Shown here in pieces: positions 18,101 through 25,602 of a stretch of 64,000 nt of DNA. This stretch comes from Verrucomicrobiota bacterium (GTDB lineage: Bacteria; Verrucomicrobiota; Verrucomicrobiia; Opitutales; Opitutaceae). Where the stretch lies: the NCBI GenBank assembly GCA_026398135.1, contig JAPLTN010000052.1, forward strand, positions 1 through 64,000, read 5' to 3'. The position numbers and the translations under genes are program-made. Under the pieces are notes generated by a model that was not told the origin of the DNA, made no database searches, and worked only from the letters and a program-made list of their open reading frames with translations. Position 1 is the first letter of the stretch. Each line of letters starts with the position of its first letter.

Positions 18101-19160
18101 CCGGCATCACCCCGACGCCATCATCTTTCGTGGCGTGATCGACTATCTGGAGCGGCGCGCCATCCAACTCGGCGGCCTCGGACCGGCGGATCGCGCGCTC
18201 CTTGAGGACATGGCGGCCACTGTCACCGACGCCCGGACCTTGAGCGCCCTTGTGTGGCTGGTAATCGCGCTCCCGCCGGGCGAAGTGGAATGGGGCTTCG
18301 GTCTGCTGCGCGCCCTACCGCTCCCACTCCTGGTCGAGCAGGGAGCTGCGGACCGCCTGCTCAACGCGCTCCATCCGATTCGTGCCCCCGAAACAAGGCC
18401 CCCGGTCGGGCTTGTGCGGGAAGTGCTGGCCGCCCTCGTCCCCCTGCCGGATTTCGGCCAAGGCCATATTGTCTATGAGTTATCCCGGATAAAGGCCCTG
18501 TTTCCGCGCGAGTTTTATGAGTTCATCCTCGCCCGGGTTCGCCACGCCGAGACCTTGTCTGCGGATGTGCGTTACAAGCCCTTTCCATGCGAGTTTAACC
18601 AACGCTTTACGCTGCCGGGCCTGGAAAACGAACCGGAATTTGCCCTCATCTGCAACGAACTCTACGTTCACGCCTTGGAAGAAACCCGGCGGGAACACCG
18701 CAACCATTGGACCACGCTCTTTCAGGCGGTGGCCATCGATCACACCGAGCACTGGCTGGAAAAATTTCTATCCGAAGTCGCCAAGAGCGGCGACTTCGAG
18801 TGGTTGCTTAGACTGACAAATCTCATTCGTTTCGATGCCTCGCTGCTGATTTTCAACCAACCGCAGCTCACGCGCGTTTTTCTGACGAAAGCAGAGGATA
18901 TGGAGCATACGGATGGTCTCAAGAGGATGGAGTCCCGGCTCTACGAAATCAGTAGCCCCTTGGTGCGCGGTTACTTAAATGGAATTCTTAACCCCGAATA
19001 CGACTACACGGAGGCCGCCGCGCTCAAGGCGGCGGGGACTCACGCCCAGGACGCCGTGCTTGGCCCCTTTTTTAGATGGATCGCAGTGATCGAACGTGAA
19101 GATCGCGAAAACCAAAAGCGCTTCTCGGAGGCCAGCATGGCCGCTTTGGACAAGGACTGA
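15168..19160 (+). CDS. Nuclease-STAND NTPase (Mrr-like PD-(D/E)XK domain + P-loop NTPase + long helical C-terminus), Avs-like
   Basis: A 1330-aa multidomain protein. Residues ~15-140 look like an Mrr/restriction-endonuclease-like PD-(D/E)XK domain: the acidic residue in KGIDLTLR (D71), then WVVQCKRH with the Q85-x-K87 pair typical of Mrr. A linker leads to an NTPase domain beginning LVGRTDEMRRL, with Walker A GPGGVGKT (228-235) and Walker B RLVAVDDAH (281-289), followed by an ATRPS sensor; this matches STAND-class (nSTAND3-like) NTPases. Residues ~420-1330 are helical and repeat-like with no catalytic motif, as expected of a sensor. The order effector, STAND NTPase, helical sensor is that of Avs antiviral proteins. 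A Shine-Dalgarno AAGGA (15160-15164) supports ATG 15168. The defence role is inferred. Confidence 0.82.
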   Translation: MSLTSPISYLDEHRRLRFSDFSAKAFEDFFLHFLSAGISLVVERAGRRVERKVITAELYHAGTGRDQKGIDLTLRVEGGETWVVQCKRHKTWNVSQTEKAVAEAEARFPAQHYFLMVACDPAEGVQDCMAARSNWSLWNLDKICSEFRLRVPQSLQPRVLGFLAPEELRRFAPYASQALVLAEEFFASRREADRVFHHQHTLVGRTDEMRRLRAFATSRKAKVLLLVGPGGVGKTRLLRELARVPGKNVRWPEILFLNPHATASNPAADITLALWDGATPRLVAVDDAHRPEILPAALLARARESPGVKLILATRPSALDVLRTRLREHGIPGEFETIHLDPLAKKDLRALAAEALGKKLSAHADDLVARAGPSAFLVALAGDLLRRDRLRWAEMGTDATFRDAVFRCYEDDNLVDLTASDRDHASRLLRLIALVAPFSPNEVFCRRAGHVLGLAPAAVENLARRFQAAGLLSGGERELRVVPDLFGDFLVFQAAFDPDKRLPVFVGSILEQFTDDTGDILRNVAEAVWLAPHQAVGRDELIGPLVAEERRRFNEADFFQRGRTLERWSHFSVYLPAEAVAFARHAWDLVCAAESAGADPEGIYSPCFLCARIPELLRPVVLRQDSQREAALDFLWMLGAHPQFRENDQNHPWGIIAKTIGYGPYKSPQATPDTVAWMERMVLRPSARATFEKHPLALATLLRPLFEREAAWTDWEGRTCHMRCRRLPPDFVRPWRDRALGLLRGLLESDSLPLALAALAVLQTALGRIVGGRTDIEKDLAHLMDIWRADRLRALELLPVALRCHPKAVMRHAVRQTLERDLAYEEDSLFAEAARSILRNVPDDLALRIGTALMLHANELETAYHLGFKWSPESTPGIRRRWSEIVERTAAEWIEKYPEPDEALSFLSNVANEFEAHGYCPLFQSLFAAAGRARPETAARLLEAIFSGVGTPSMRQCWPALATALPQALAESELLTRARHHPDAIIFRGVIDYLERRAIQLGGLGPADRALLEDMAATVTDARTLSALVWLVIALPPGEVEWGFGLLRALPLPLLVEQGAADRLLNALHPIRAPETRPPVGLVREVLAALVPLPDFGQGHIVYELSRIKALFPREFYEFILARVRHAETLSADVRYKPFPCEFNQRFTLPGLENEPEFALICNELYVHALEETRREHRNHWTTLFQAVAIDHTEHWLEKFLSEVAKSGDFEWLLRLTNLIRFDASLLIFNQPQLTRVFLTKAEDMEHTDGLKRMESRLYEISSPLVRGYLNGILNPEYDYTEAAALKAAGTHAQDAVLGPFFRWIAVIEREDRENQKRFSEASMAALDKD

Positions 19161-19460
19161 GCACCAGGCCCAAGCCAAGAGGCTCTGGCCGCTGTTCGCT
19201 GTTTTTTGCAGTGGAATCGTCCATGGCGCATCCGAGCTGCTTTCTCTTTCGCTCGCAGGAGTCGTTTCGTCTGGTGGAGGGCAACCCGATACCTGTCGGG
19301 GTGATGCAGGTGCCGCTCTAATAGTTTTTTACCACAGAGACTCGGAGGCTCAGAGTATTAATCGAAGGCTTTCTCTGCGGCTCTGCGTCTTTGCGTTAAA
19401 AACTCGGTTTGATCACTAATGAGTAGGTGCCAGGCAACAGGCAGGAATGCCTGTATCACT
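19161..19460. other. Intergenic region between the STAND gene and cimA (convergent)
   Basis: No gene is visible. The region holds a degenerate inverted repeat (19331-19397, listed separately) and a small 7-bp hairpin with a GGAA loop at 19437-19454, immediately downstream of cimA on its transcript. Confidence 0.6.
19331..19397. repeat. Degenerate inverted repeat (ACCACAGAG-type)
   Basis: The left arm at 19331-19355 (beginning ACCACAGAGACTCGG) pairs imperfectly with the right arm at 19373-19397 (CTCTGCGGCTCTGCGTC), at about 18 of 25 positions. It is non-coding and lies between convergent genes. Similar degenerate palindromes are familiar in many environmental bacterial genomes. Confidence 0.55.
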
Positions 19461-21026
19461 TCACGCGAGACCGAGGGTGTAGTTGACGGCGTCGAGCAGG
19501 GCGGCCCAGGAGGCGTCGATGATGTTGTCGCTCACGCCGACGGTGCCCCAGACGCGGTGGCCGTCGCCGCTTTCGATGAGTACGCGGGTGCGGCTGTTGG
19601 TGCCGTTACGGCCGTCGATGATGCGCACTTTGTAGTCGCGCAAGGTCATGGTGCGGAGCTTGGGGAACGTGGGCTCAAGGGCGAGACGGAGGGCCTTGTC
19701 GAGCGCACCGACCGGGCCGGAGCATTCGGCCACGGTATGGCGAGCCTCGCCGTTGATTTTGAGTTTCACGGTGGCCTCGGCGACGAGCCGGCCGTCGGGG
19801 CCGCGCTCGACGATGACGCGGTAACCCTCGACTTCGAAAAAGGAATTCAGGCGTCCGCTGGTGCGGGCGATGAGGAGTTGGAGGGAGGCGTCGGCGGCCT
19901 CGAATTCGTAGCCGCGGAATTCGAGTTCTTTGAGCTGCTCGATAAGCGCCTTCATTTCGGGGGCTTTTTCGTCGAGCTCGAAGCCGAGTTCCTTGGCCTT
20001 CATGGCGATGGAGCTGCGGCCGGCCATGTCGGAGACGAGCACGCGGGTGCGGTTGCCGACGAGGGCGGGGTCGATGTGTTCGTAGGAGGATTTGACCTTT
20101 TGGGCGGCGTTGGCGTGCAGGCCGCCCTTGTGGGCGAAGGCGCTGGCCCCGACGTAGGGCGATTTGGTGTCGGGCTTGAGATTGGCGAGCTCGTCGAAGG
20201 TGAGTGCGAGTTCGCGCAGGTCGGCGAGGTTTTGCGCGCAGCGGGCGGTTTTGCCCATTTTCAGGAAGAGGCTGGGGAGAACGGTGAAGAGATTGGCGTT
20301 GCCGGTGCGCTCGCCGTAGCCGTTGGCGGTGCCTTGCACGAGGGTGGCTCCGGCGGTTACGCCGGCGAGGGAGAGGGCGACGCCGAGGCCGGAATCGTTG
20401 TGGGTGTGAACGCCGACTTTTTCGGGTCCAAACTCGGCCACGACGCGGGCGACGATGGCCTTGAAGTCATCGACGAGGGTGCCGCCGTTGGTGTCGCAGA
20501 GCGTGAGGTTGCTGGCACCGCCGGCCAGGGCGGCGCGCAGGGTGCGCAGGGCGTAGTCGGGGTCGGCCTTGTAGCCGTCGAAAAAGTGTTCGGCGTCGTA
20601 AACGACCTCGCGGCCTTGCGAGGTCACGTAGCGGACGGAGTCCTCGATCATGGCGAGATTCTCTTCCAGGGTGGTGCGCAGGATTTCGGTGACGTGGAGG
20701 GTCCAGGTTTTTCCGACCAGAGTGAGAACGGGAGTGTCGGCGGCGAGCAGGGTGGCGAGCTGGGCGTCTTCGGCGGCGGTGATGCCGGCGCGGCGGGTTG
20801 AGCCGAAGGCGGCGAGTTTGGCGTGTTTGAAAACGAGTTTTTTGGCCTCGGCGAAAAAGGTGATGTCGCGAGGGTTGGAGCCGGGGAAGCCGCCCTCGAT
20901 GTAGTCCACGCCGAAGGCGTCGAGTTTTTGCGCGATGAGCAGTTTGTCGGTGACGGAGAAGCTGATGCCTTCGCCCTGCGTGCCATCGCGCAGGGTGGTG
21001 TCGTAGATTTTAACGGCGTTGCTCAT
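19461..21026 (-). CDS. cimA: (R)-citramalate synthase
   Basis: A 521-aa member of the 2-isopropylmalate/homocitrate synthase family. It condenses pyruvate and acetyl-CoA to citramalate, the first step of the threonine-independent route to isoleucine. The DRE-TIM catalytic motif TLRDGTQGEG is at residues 11-20, FGVDYIEGGFPGSNP follows, and the metal-binding HTHNDSGLGVA sits mid-protein. The C-terminal third is a LeuA-type allosteric domain. The motif TQGEGISFS and the length favour the CimA subfamily over LeuA. The start is the ATG at 21026. It is the only isoleucine-pathway gene in the window; feedback control by isoleucine is expected from the family. Confidence 0.9.
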   Translation of the reverse strand: MSNAVKIYDTTLRDGTQGEGISFSVTDKLLIAQKLDAFGVDYIEGGFPGSNPRDITFFAEAKKLVFKHAKLAAFGSTRRAGITAAEDAQLATLLAADTPVLTLVGKTWTLHVTEILRTTLEENLAMIEDSVRYVTSQGREVVYDAEHFFDGYKADPDYALRTLRAALAGGASNLTLCDTNGGTLVDDFKAIVARVVAEFGPEKVGVHTHNDSGLGVALSLAGVTAGATLVQGTANGYGERTGNANLFTVLPSLFLKMGKTARCAQNLADLRELALTFDELANLKPDTKSPYVGASAFAHKGGLHANAAQKVKSSYEHIDPALVGNRTRVLVSDMAGRSSIAMKAKELGFELDEKAPEMKALIEQLKELEFRGYEFEAADASLQLLIARTSGRLNSFFEVEGYRVIVERGPDGRLVAEATVKLKINGEARHTVAECSGPVGALDKALRLALEPTFPKLRTMTLRDYKVRIIDGRNGTNSRTRVLIESGDGHRVWGTVGVSDNIIDASWAALLDAVNYTLGLA

Positions 21027-21100
21027 GTCGGTGTGCGGGTCGGATGCGGTCGGTGGGAAAGGGAAACGTGGGGAGTGGCGGGCGGAGTTTAAACAACGAA

Positions 21101-21128
21101 AAACCCCGGGCTGGAGGGCCCGGGGTTT
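21101..21128 (-). terminator. Rho-independent terminator of the DUF218 gene
   Basis: Perfect 11-bp arms AAACCCCGGGC (21101-21111) and GCCCGGGGTTT (21118-21128) enclose a 6-nt loop. On the minus strand the stem runs into GGGGTTTTTCGTTGTTT, a fair U-tract. It separates the DUF218 gene from cimA. Confidence 0.85.
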
Positions 21129-21231
21129 CGGTGAATCGTTGGCGTGCGCGCGATGCGTTTACGCCCGGATTCCCGGCCCGGGGGGCGGGATAATAATCGA
21201 GGCGTTAATTCGGCGGGTGGCGCGCATGGTT

Positions 21232-22095
21232 TCAGGCAGAAAGCCCGGGACTGGGCGTTTTGTCGAGGGGGGATTGATTGGGTGCGGGCAGGGGCGGGCC
21301 GAGCAGGGTGCGCACGCTCCAGGCCCAGAATTGGCCGAGGTATTCGCGCCAGGCGCGGGTGGAGTCCTGGAGGGCTTCAGCGCTCCAACTGCGCCAGGCG
21401 CGGGCCGTGATGATGGCCTCGCGACCGCCGAGGTAGTCGGCGGGGCAGGGGAGGGCATTCAGGCCGGCGGCGGCGGCGAGTTGCATCGCGCGGGACAGGT
21501 GCCAGGCGGAAGTGACGAGGGCGACGGTTTTGCGGCCGGCGAGTTGGGCGAGGGCGGCGGTTTCCTCGGCGGTGTCGCGCGCGGTGTTGAGCTCGACGAT
21601 GCGGTCGCGGGGAAAACCGAGCTCCACGGCGGCGTCGGCCAGAATGCGGGAGTGGGCGGGATAGTCGTTGTCGGGTTCGTTTTTGGGGCCGGAAACGATC
21701 AGGGTGGCCGAGGGATGAAGCAGGGCGATGCGGATGCCTTCGATGAGGCGGGCGCGGGCGGAGGCGCTGAGTTGTTGTCCGGCGGGCAGGGAGGGGTTGT
21801 CGCCGTGGCCGCCGCCGAGCACTGCGACGAAGGCGAGGGGTTGCGCGGGTGCCGAAGCGGGTGTGGCGGTACCGGGCACGACGGAGGCGGGGTAGGTTTT
21901 TTGCAGCGATGCAGTGAGGGCTTGGGAGATGCCGTGATTGGAGGCGGTGCCGAGCACGAGCCAGCCGAGCAGCAGAGCGCACCAACCCCGCCAGCGACGG
22001 CCAAAGGCGATCAGGAGTATGCCGAAAGTCAGTAAGCCGAGCCCAAGCGGAAGGGGCATGAGCAGCGTGCCGAGCACTTTTTTTAACCAGAACAT
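21232..22095 (-). CDS. YdcF/ElyC-family (DUF218) membrane protein
   Basis: A 287-aa protein with two N-terminal transmembrane helices (about residues 8-30 and 37-50) and a DUF218 domain (about 88-245). Visible family motifs are AVLGGGH, LIVSGPKNE, NTARDTAEE and VTSAWHLSRAM. E. coli ElyC, with the same layout, influences envelope integrity and undecaprenyl-phosphate lipid use; the biochemical activity of this domain is not settled. The start is the ATG at 22095. It is divergent from cysE across a 164-bp gap and is closed by a strong terminator. Confidence 0.85.
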   Translation of the reverse strand: MFWLKKVLGTLLMPLPLGLGLLTFGILLIAFGRRWRGWCALLLGWLVLGTASNHGISQALTASLQKTYPASVVPGTATPASAPAQPLAFVAVLGGGHGDNPSLPAGQQLSASARARLIEGIRIALLHPSATLIVSGPKNEPDNDYPAHSRILADAAVELGFPRDRIVELNTARDTAEETAALAQLAGRKTVALVTSAWHLSRAMQLAAAAGLNALPCPADYLGGREAIITARAWRSWSAEALQDSTRAWREYLGQFWAWSVRTLLGPPLPAPNQSPLDKTPSPGLSA

Positions 22096-22259
22096 GGCGC
22101 AGTCTTCGCACCGAGGAAGCTACGGCGCGAGCAGAAGGCGGGGGTTTGCAAAATCGGTTTTGACCCGGGCGAGTGCTGACCGGACCTTAGCTTCTGTCTT
22201 TTGCGCGAAGGGCGCGGTGCCGTTCGCATTTCTTCTCACTGCCAAAACCTACGTAACGC

Positions 22260-23207
22260 ATGTCGCTCGACGATACTCTGCAGGCCCTGCTTCGTTCTTA
22301 TGAAACCGAGGGGGGAATCAACCATCTGGACGGGAGTAATCTGCCGTCCGACGAGTCGATCAACCGGCTGGCCAACGAGGTCATGCATCTCTTGTTCCCG
22401 GGGTTTTTCGAGAACCAACCCATTGCCCAATCCGATGTGCCGGCGATCACACGGGCCCGGCTGCGGGCGGTGCACAACCGGCTGCGCGAAGAGGTGGCCA
22501 AGTCGTTCACCTTTGCCGGACCCTCGGTGTGTCCGGATCCGGCTGGGCGGGCTTTGGACGTGGCGGATACGGTTTTGGCGCGTTTGCCGGAGCTCCGGCG
22601 GATCGTGCAGACGGATGTGCAGGCGGCCTACGCGGGCGACCCGGCGACGCGTCACGTGGAGGAAATCATCCTGGCCTATCCGTGCGTATTGGTGATCTCG
22701 ATTCAGCGGTTTGCCCATGAGCTGTACCGTATGGGAGTGCCTTTGTTGCCCCGCATGTTGACCGAATACGCGCACGAGCGAACCGGCTGCGACATTCATC
22801 CGGGCGCGCGAATTGGCGGCCACTTCTTTATCGACCACTGCACGGGTGTCGTGATCGGCGAGACGGCGACGATTGGTGAGCATGTTAAAATCTACCAAGG
22901 CGTCACTCTTGGGGCGAAATCCTTCGAGGTGGATAACGCCGGGAACCCGGTGAAAGGCGTGAAACGCCACCCTGACATCGGCGATCACGTGACGATCTAC
23001 GCCCATGCCACGATCCTCGGTGGCGAGACGCGCATCGGGCCGCACTCCATCGTCGGCGCGAACGTATGGCTGCTCGAAAACATCCCGGCCAACAGCATCG
23101 CCTACTACAAAAACGAAAGCCTGGTCGTGCGCTCGCGCCAGAAGCAGGAAGCTGCGGTCGAGTGCCGCAAACAGGACGAGTTGCAGGCCTGGAATTGGTC
23201 GATTTGA
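22260..23207 (+). CDS. cysE: Serine O-acetyltransferase (EpsC/CysE type)
   Basis: This enzyme acetylates L-serine with acetyl-CoA, the entry step to cysteine. The 315-aa protein has a helical N-terminal domain and a left-handed beta-helix of hexapeptide repeats (about residues 175-285). Typical motifs are GCDIHPGARIG, FFIDHCTGVVIGETA, VKIYQGVTLGA and KRHPDIGDHVTIYA. The long N-terminus and overall length match the EpsC subgroup rather than the shorter E. coli CysE. The start is the ATG at 22260. It ends 17 bp before a convergent gene. Confidence 0.92.
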   Translation: MSLDDTLQALLRSYETEGGINHLDGSNLPSDESINRLANEVMHLLFPGFFENQPIAQSDVPAITRARLRAVHNRLREEVAKSFTFAGPSVCPDPAGRALDVADTVLARLPELRRIVQTDVQAAYAGDPATRHVEEIILAYPCVLVISIQRFAHELYRMGVPLLPRMLTEYAHERTGCDIHPGARIGGHFFIDHCTGVVIGETATIGEHVKIYQGVTLGAKSFEVDNAGNPVKGVKRHPDIGDHVTIYAHATILGGETRIGPHSIVGANVWLLENIPANSIAYYKNESLVVRSRQKQEAAVECRKQDELQAWNWSI

Positions 23208-23224
23208 GAGAGCGGCCGGTCTGA

Positions 23225-24187
23225 TCAGCCGAAGCGTTTCTGGATCAAGTCATTGATGTGTTCGCGTGAGGCGAGGACATCCTCGGGCGAGGTGCGCGGG
23301 CTCAACTCCAGAGTCAGCAAATGGTGGGGCTGCCAAAAAGAGCTGATCATCTCGAAGTCTATGCGACCGGTGCCGATGGGCTGATGGTCTTTGCCCTTGG
23401 CATTAACGTCGTGCAGGTGAAACCCGAGCAGGCGCGGGGCGTTCCTGGTCAGATGATCCTGGTGGTTGATCAGCCCCATGCCGGCTTTGATGTCTGCGTG
23501 ACCGGTGTCGTGCCAATAGCCGCAGGGGGTGTTTTCGCCCAGTGCCTCAAACATCGCGCCGAAATCGTCGTCGAGGGGGAGTTCCTCGAATTTTTCCCGA
23601 TTCTCACAGCCCAGGGCGATGCCGCGCTCGGCGGCGTAGGCTTTGATCTCGCCGAGACTGGCCAGGGTTTGTTTCCACGCCGGTCCCATGCGGGAGCGCA
23701 TTTTTTCCCCGGCCTTGCGCAGCACGTTCCGGTATTTGGGGTCGGTTTGCGCGACGGTGGCGGGGTTTTTTTCCAAAAACGCCTTCAGTTTTCGGGATGG
23801 CGGGAAAAACCAGAATTTCACGCTGCCCAAATGCAGCACACAGACCCTCGCTTTGACCTGCGCGGAAAAATCCAAGGTTCGTTTGGTATGCCGGAGCCAT
23901 TGATCGTGCTCCTTGGGGTCGGTCGCGGAGGGTTCGAATAAATTCGGTGCGGCTTGGGTGATACCGGCCGGCAAGGGGCAGAAGTTATGGGTCGAACTGA
24001 TCTTGATCACGCCCTCTTCCACGGCGCGAAGAATGCCCGGAAGCAGCAAAATCCGGATGCCGTGGCTCAATTCGGCGTGGGTGAACCCAAGCGCCGCAAT
24101 CTCTTTAAGCATCGCATACCCGTCGTTGTGACGAAACGAGTTCCAACAACTGGAGAGGGCGAAGGAGGGTTTCACGGGTGCGATCAA
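23225..24187 (-). CDS. Sugar phosphate isomerase/epimerase family TIM-barrel protein
   Basis: A 320-aa (beta/alpha)8-barrel protein of the AP-endonuclease-2/xylose-isomerase-like superfamily. Motifs include CWNSFRHNDG at the N-terminus, GCENREKFEELP with a probable metal Glu, YWHDTGHA and FHLHDVNAKGKDHQPIGTG, which carry the expected metal-binding His and Asp residues. The substrate cannot be told. The frame opens with TTG at 24187 and a GTG follows at 24175; no ATG is available near the conserved N-terminus, so a non-ATG start is likely. It is convergent with cysE and lies downstream of rpsU's terminator on the same strand. Confidence 0.78.
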   Translation of the reverse strand: MIAPVKPSFALSSCWNSFRHNDGYAMLKEIAALGFTHAELSHGIRILLLPGILRAVEEGVIKISSTHNFCPLPAGITQAAPNLFEPSATDPKEHDQWLRHTKRTLDFSAQVKARVCVLHLGSVKFWFFPPSRKLKAFLEKNPATVAQTDPKYRNVLRKAGEKMRSRMGPAWKQTLASLGEIKAYAAERGIALGCENREKFEELPLDDDFGAMFEALGENTPCGYWHDTGHADIKAGMGLINHQDHLTRNAPRLLGFHLHDVNAKGKDHQPIGTGRIDFEMISSFWQPHHLLTLELSPRTSPEDVLASREHINDLIQKRFG

Positions 24188-24232
24188 AGCGGGTGTGCAT
24201 TAAGTGCACGGAGCGTGCCGGGGATCGAAAAC

Positions 24233-24267
24233 AAAAAAACCGCGCGGGCACGTGGGCACCGGCGCGG
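24233..24267 (-). terminator. Rho-independent terminator of rpsU
   Basis: On the minus strand a stem CCGCGC...GCGCGG (24262-24267 with 24240-24246) is followed by seven T residues (24233-24239). It lies about 50 bp downstream of the rpsU stop. Confidence 0.75.
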
Positions 24268-24314
24268 CTGGGAAACGAAGGCTGGTCAGCCGTCGTTGCG
24301 GGGCAGTGCGCCCT

Positions 24315-24512
24315 TTATTCCGCGTAGCGGCGGCGGAGCATCTGGGTGAAGGCCTGGACCTTCTCCTTGCGACGGCGGCGCTCGCAGGGCTTCTCGAAGT
24401 AGCGCTTGGCGCGGACATCCTTGATGATGTTTTCACGCTCGAGCTTCTTCTTGAGGCGACGCAGGGCGCGGTCAACAGGCTCGTTTTTGCGGATTTTGAT
24501 CTCGATGGACAT
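24315..24512 (-). CDS. rpsU: 30S ribosomal protein S21
   Basis: A 65-aa, very basic protein with the hallmark S21 sequence: start MSIEIKIRKNEPVDRAL, then KKKLERENI, and a C-terminal arginine-rich stretch RYFEKPCERRRRK. It binds near the anti-Shine-Dalgarno end of 16S rRNA in the 30S subunit. The ATG at 24512 gives the canonical N-terminus; the frame continues open upstream but the extension is only antisense to tyrA. The leader lacks a Shine-Dalgarno. The gene has its own terminator. Confidence 0.95.
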   Translation of the reverse strand: MSIEIKIRKNEPVDRALRRLKKKLERENIIKDVRAKRYFEKPCERRRRKEKVQAFTQMLRRRYAE

Positions 24513-24692
24513 GGTGAAAGAGAGGGTCGGGAGTTGGAAAAAGATAAGAACCAACCGGTCGCGTCGGTCGCCGTCAACGGCTTTTTTCCCATCTGGCCAG
24601 GTCGCCGGGTCGAGGTCGCGATTTCCCGCCTCCCTGCATGCCCCGAGGCTCGACAAGCCTCCCGCCGCTTTCACGCTCCCCGCTTCTTTGCC

Positions 24693-25544
24693 ATGATTCA
24701 CCACCTTTCCATCCTCGCTCCCGGTCTGCTCGGTGCCTCCGTGGCCCGCGCCGCTCATGCGCGCGGACTGGCAAAACACATCACGGTCTGGGCGCGCAGG
24801 GCCGAGGTGCGGGCTGCACTGCGCGGCCAAGATTGGCTGAACAACGTGGCCGAAACGCCCGAAACCGCAGTTGCCGGTGCCGATCTCGTGGTGCTCGCGG
24901 CGCCGGTGGATAAGATCATCGAGCTCGACCGCCAGATCGGCCCGCACCTCGCCGCCGGGGCGATCGTTACGGATGTAGGAAGTGTGAAGGGGCCGATTTG
25001 CACCGCCGCCGCCGGTCACGCACGCGCCGCCGGCTCGTGTTTTATCGGCTCGCACCCGATGGCCGGGAGCGAAAAAACCGGCTGGGAACACGGCACGGCC
25101 TCGCTGTTCGAGGGGCGGGTTACTTTCGTCACGCCGACAGCGGATACGCCGCCGTCGGCGCAGCGCACCCTGGAAGCTTTTTGGCGCGCGCTGGGCTCGA
25201 GCGTGGTTTCGGTGGCACCCGAGGCGCATGATGAGATCGTGGCCAACATCAGCCATTTGCCGCAGGCCGTCGCCACCAGCCTGGCCTGCACCCTGGCGGC
25301 GCGAGACGGGCAATGGCGGCATCTGGCGGGCAACGGCCTGCGCGACACCACCCGGATCGCGGCGAGCGACGCCGCGATGTGGATCGAGATTTTTCAGCAC
25401 AACCGGACGGCCGTATTGCAGGCGCTGGCTCGCCATGAGGAGGAGTTGGCGGCGTTTCGCCGTGCACTGGAACAGTCCGACTGGGTGGAGATTCGCGCCC
25501 GCCTGGAACGCGGTAAACTCTGGCGCGATGGGTTTCGCGCTTAA
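24693..25544 (+). CDS. tyrA: Prephenate dehydrogenase
   Basis: A 283-aa NAD(P)-dependent enzyme converting prephenate to 4-hydroxyphenylpyruvate for tyrosine. It has an N-terminal Rossmann domain followed by the helical dimerisation domain. Family motifs are DVGSVKGPI, FIGSHPMAGSEKTGWEH, NISHLPQAVATSLA and LRDTTRIAASD. The nucleotide-binding turn reads LAPGLLGAS, so the first Gly of GxGxxG is Ala here. The ATG at 24693 starts at the Rossmann strand; the frame is open further upstream but over the rpsU leader. It heads the operon tyrA-aroA-cmk-plsC, with 58 bp to aroA. Confidence 0.92.
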   Translation: MIHHLSILAPGLLGASVARAAHARGLAKHITVWARRAEVRAALRGQDWLNNVAETPETAVAGADLVVLAAPVDKIIELDRQIGPHLAAGAIVTDVGSVKGPICTAAAGHARAAGSCFIGSHPMAGSEKTGWEHGTASLFEGRVTFVTPTADTPPSAQRTLEAFWRALGSSVVSVAPEAHDEIVANISHLPQAVATSLACTLAARDGQWRHLAGNGLRDTTRIAASDAAMWIEIFQHNRTAVLQALARHEEELAAFRRALEQSDWVEIRARLERGKLWRDGFRA

Positions 25545-25602
25545 CATAAACCTTTAATCGATCCGCGTTTCGCAGTCCGAATCTGAAATTCATTTTTTAA
25601 CC

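Noticed and set aside
24513-25547. Extension of the rpsU frame upstream
   Set aside because: S21 has a fixed short length and the extension is antisense to tyrA.
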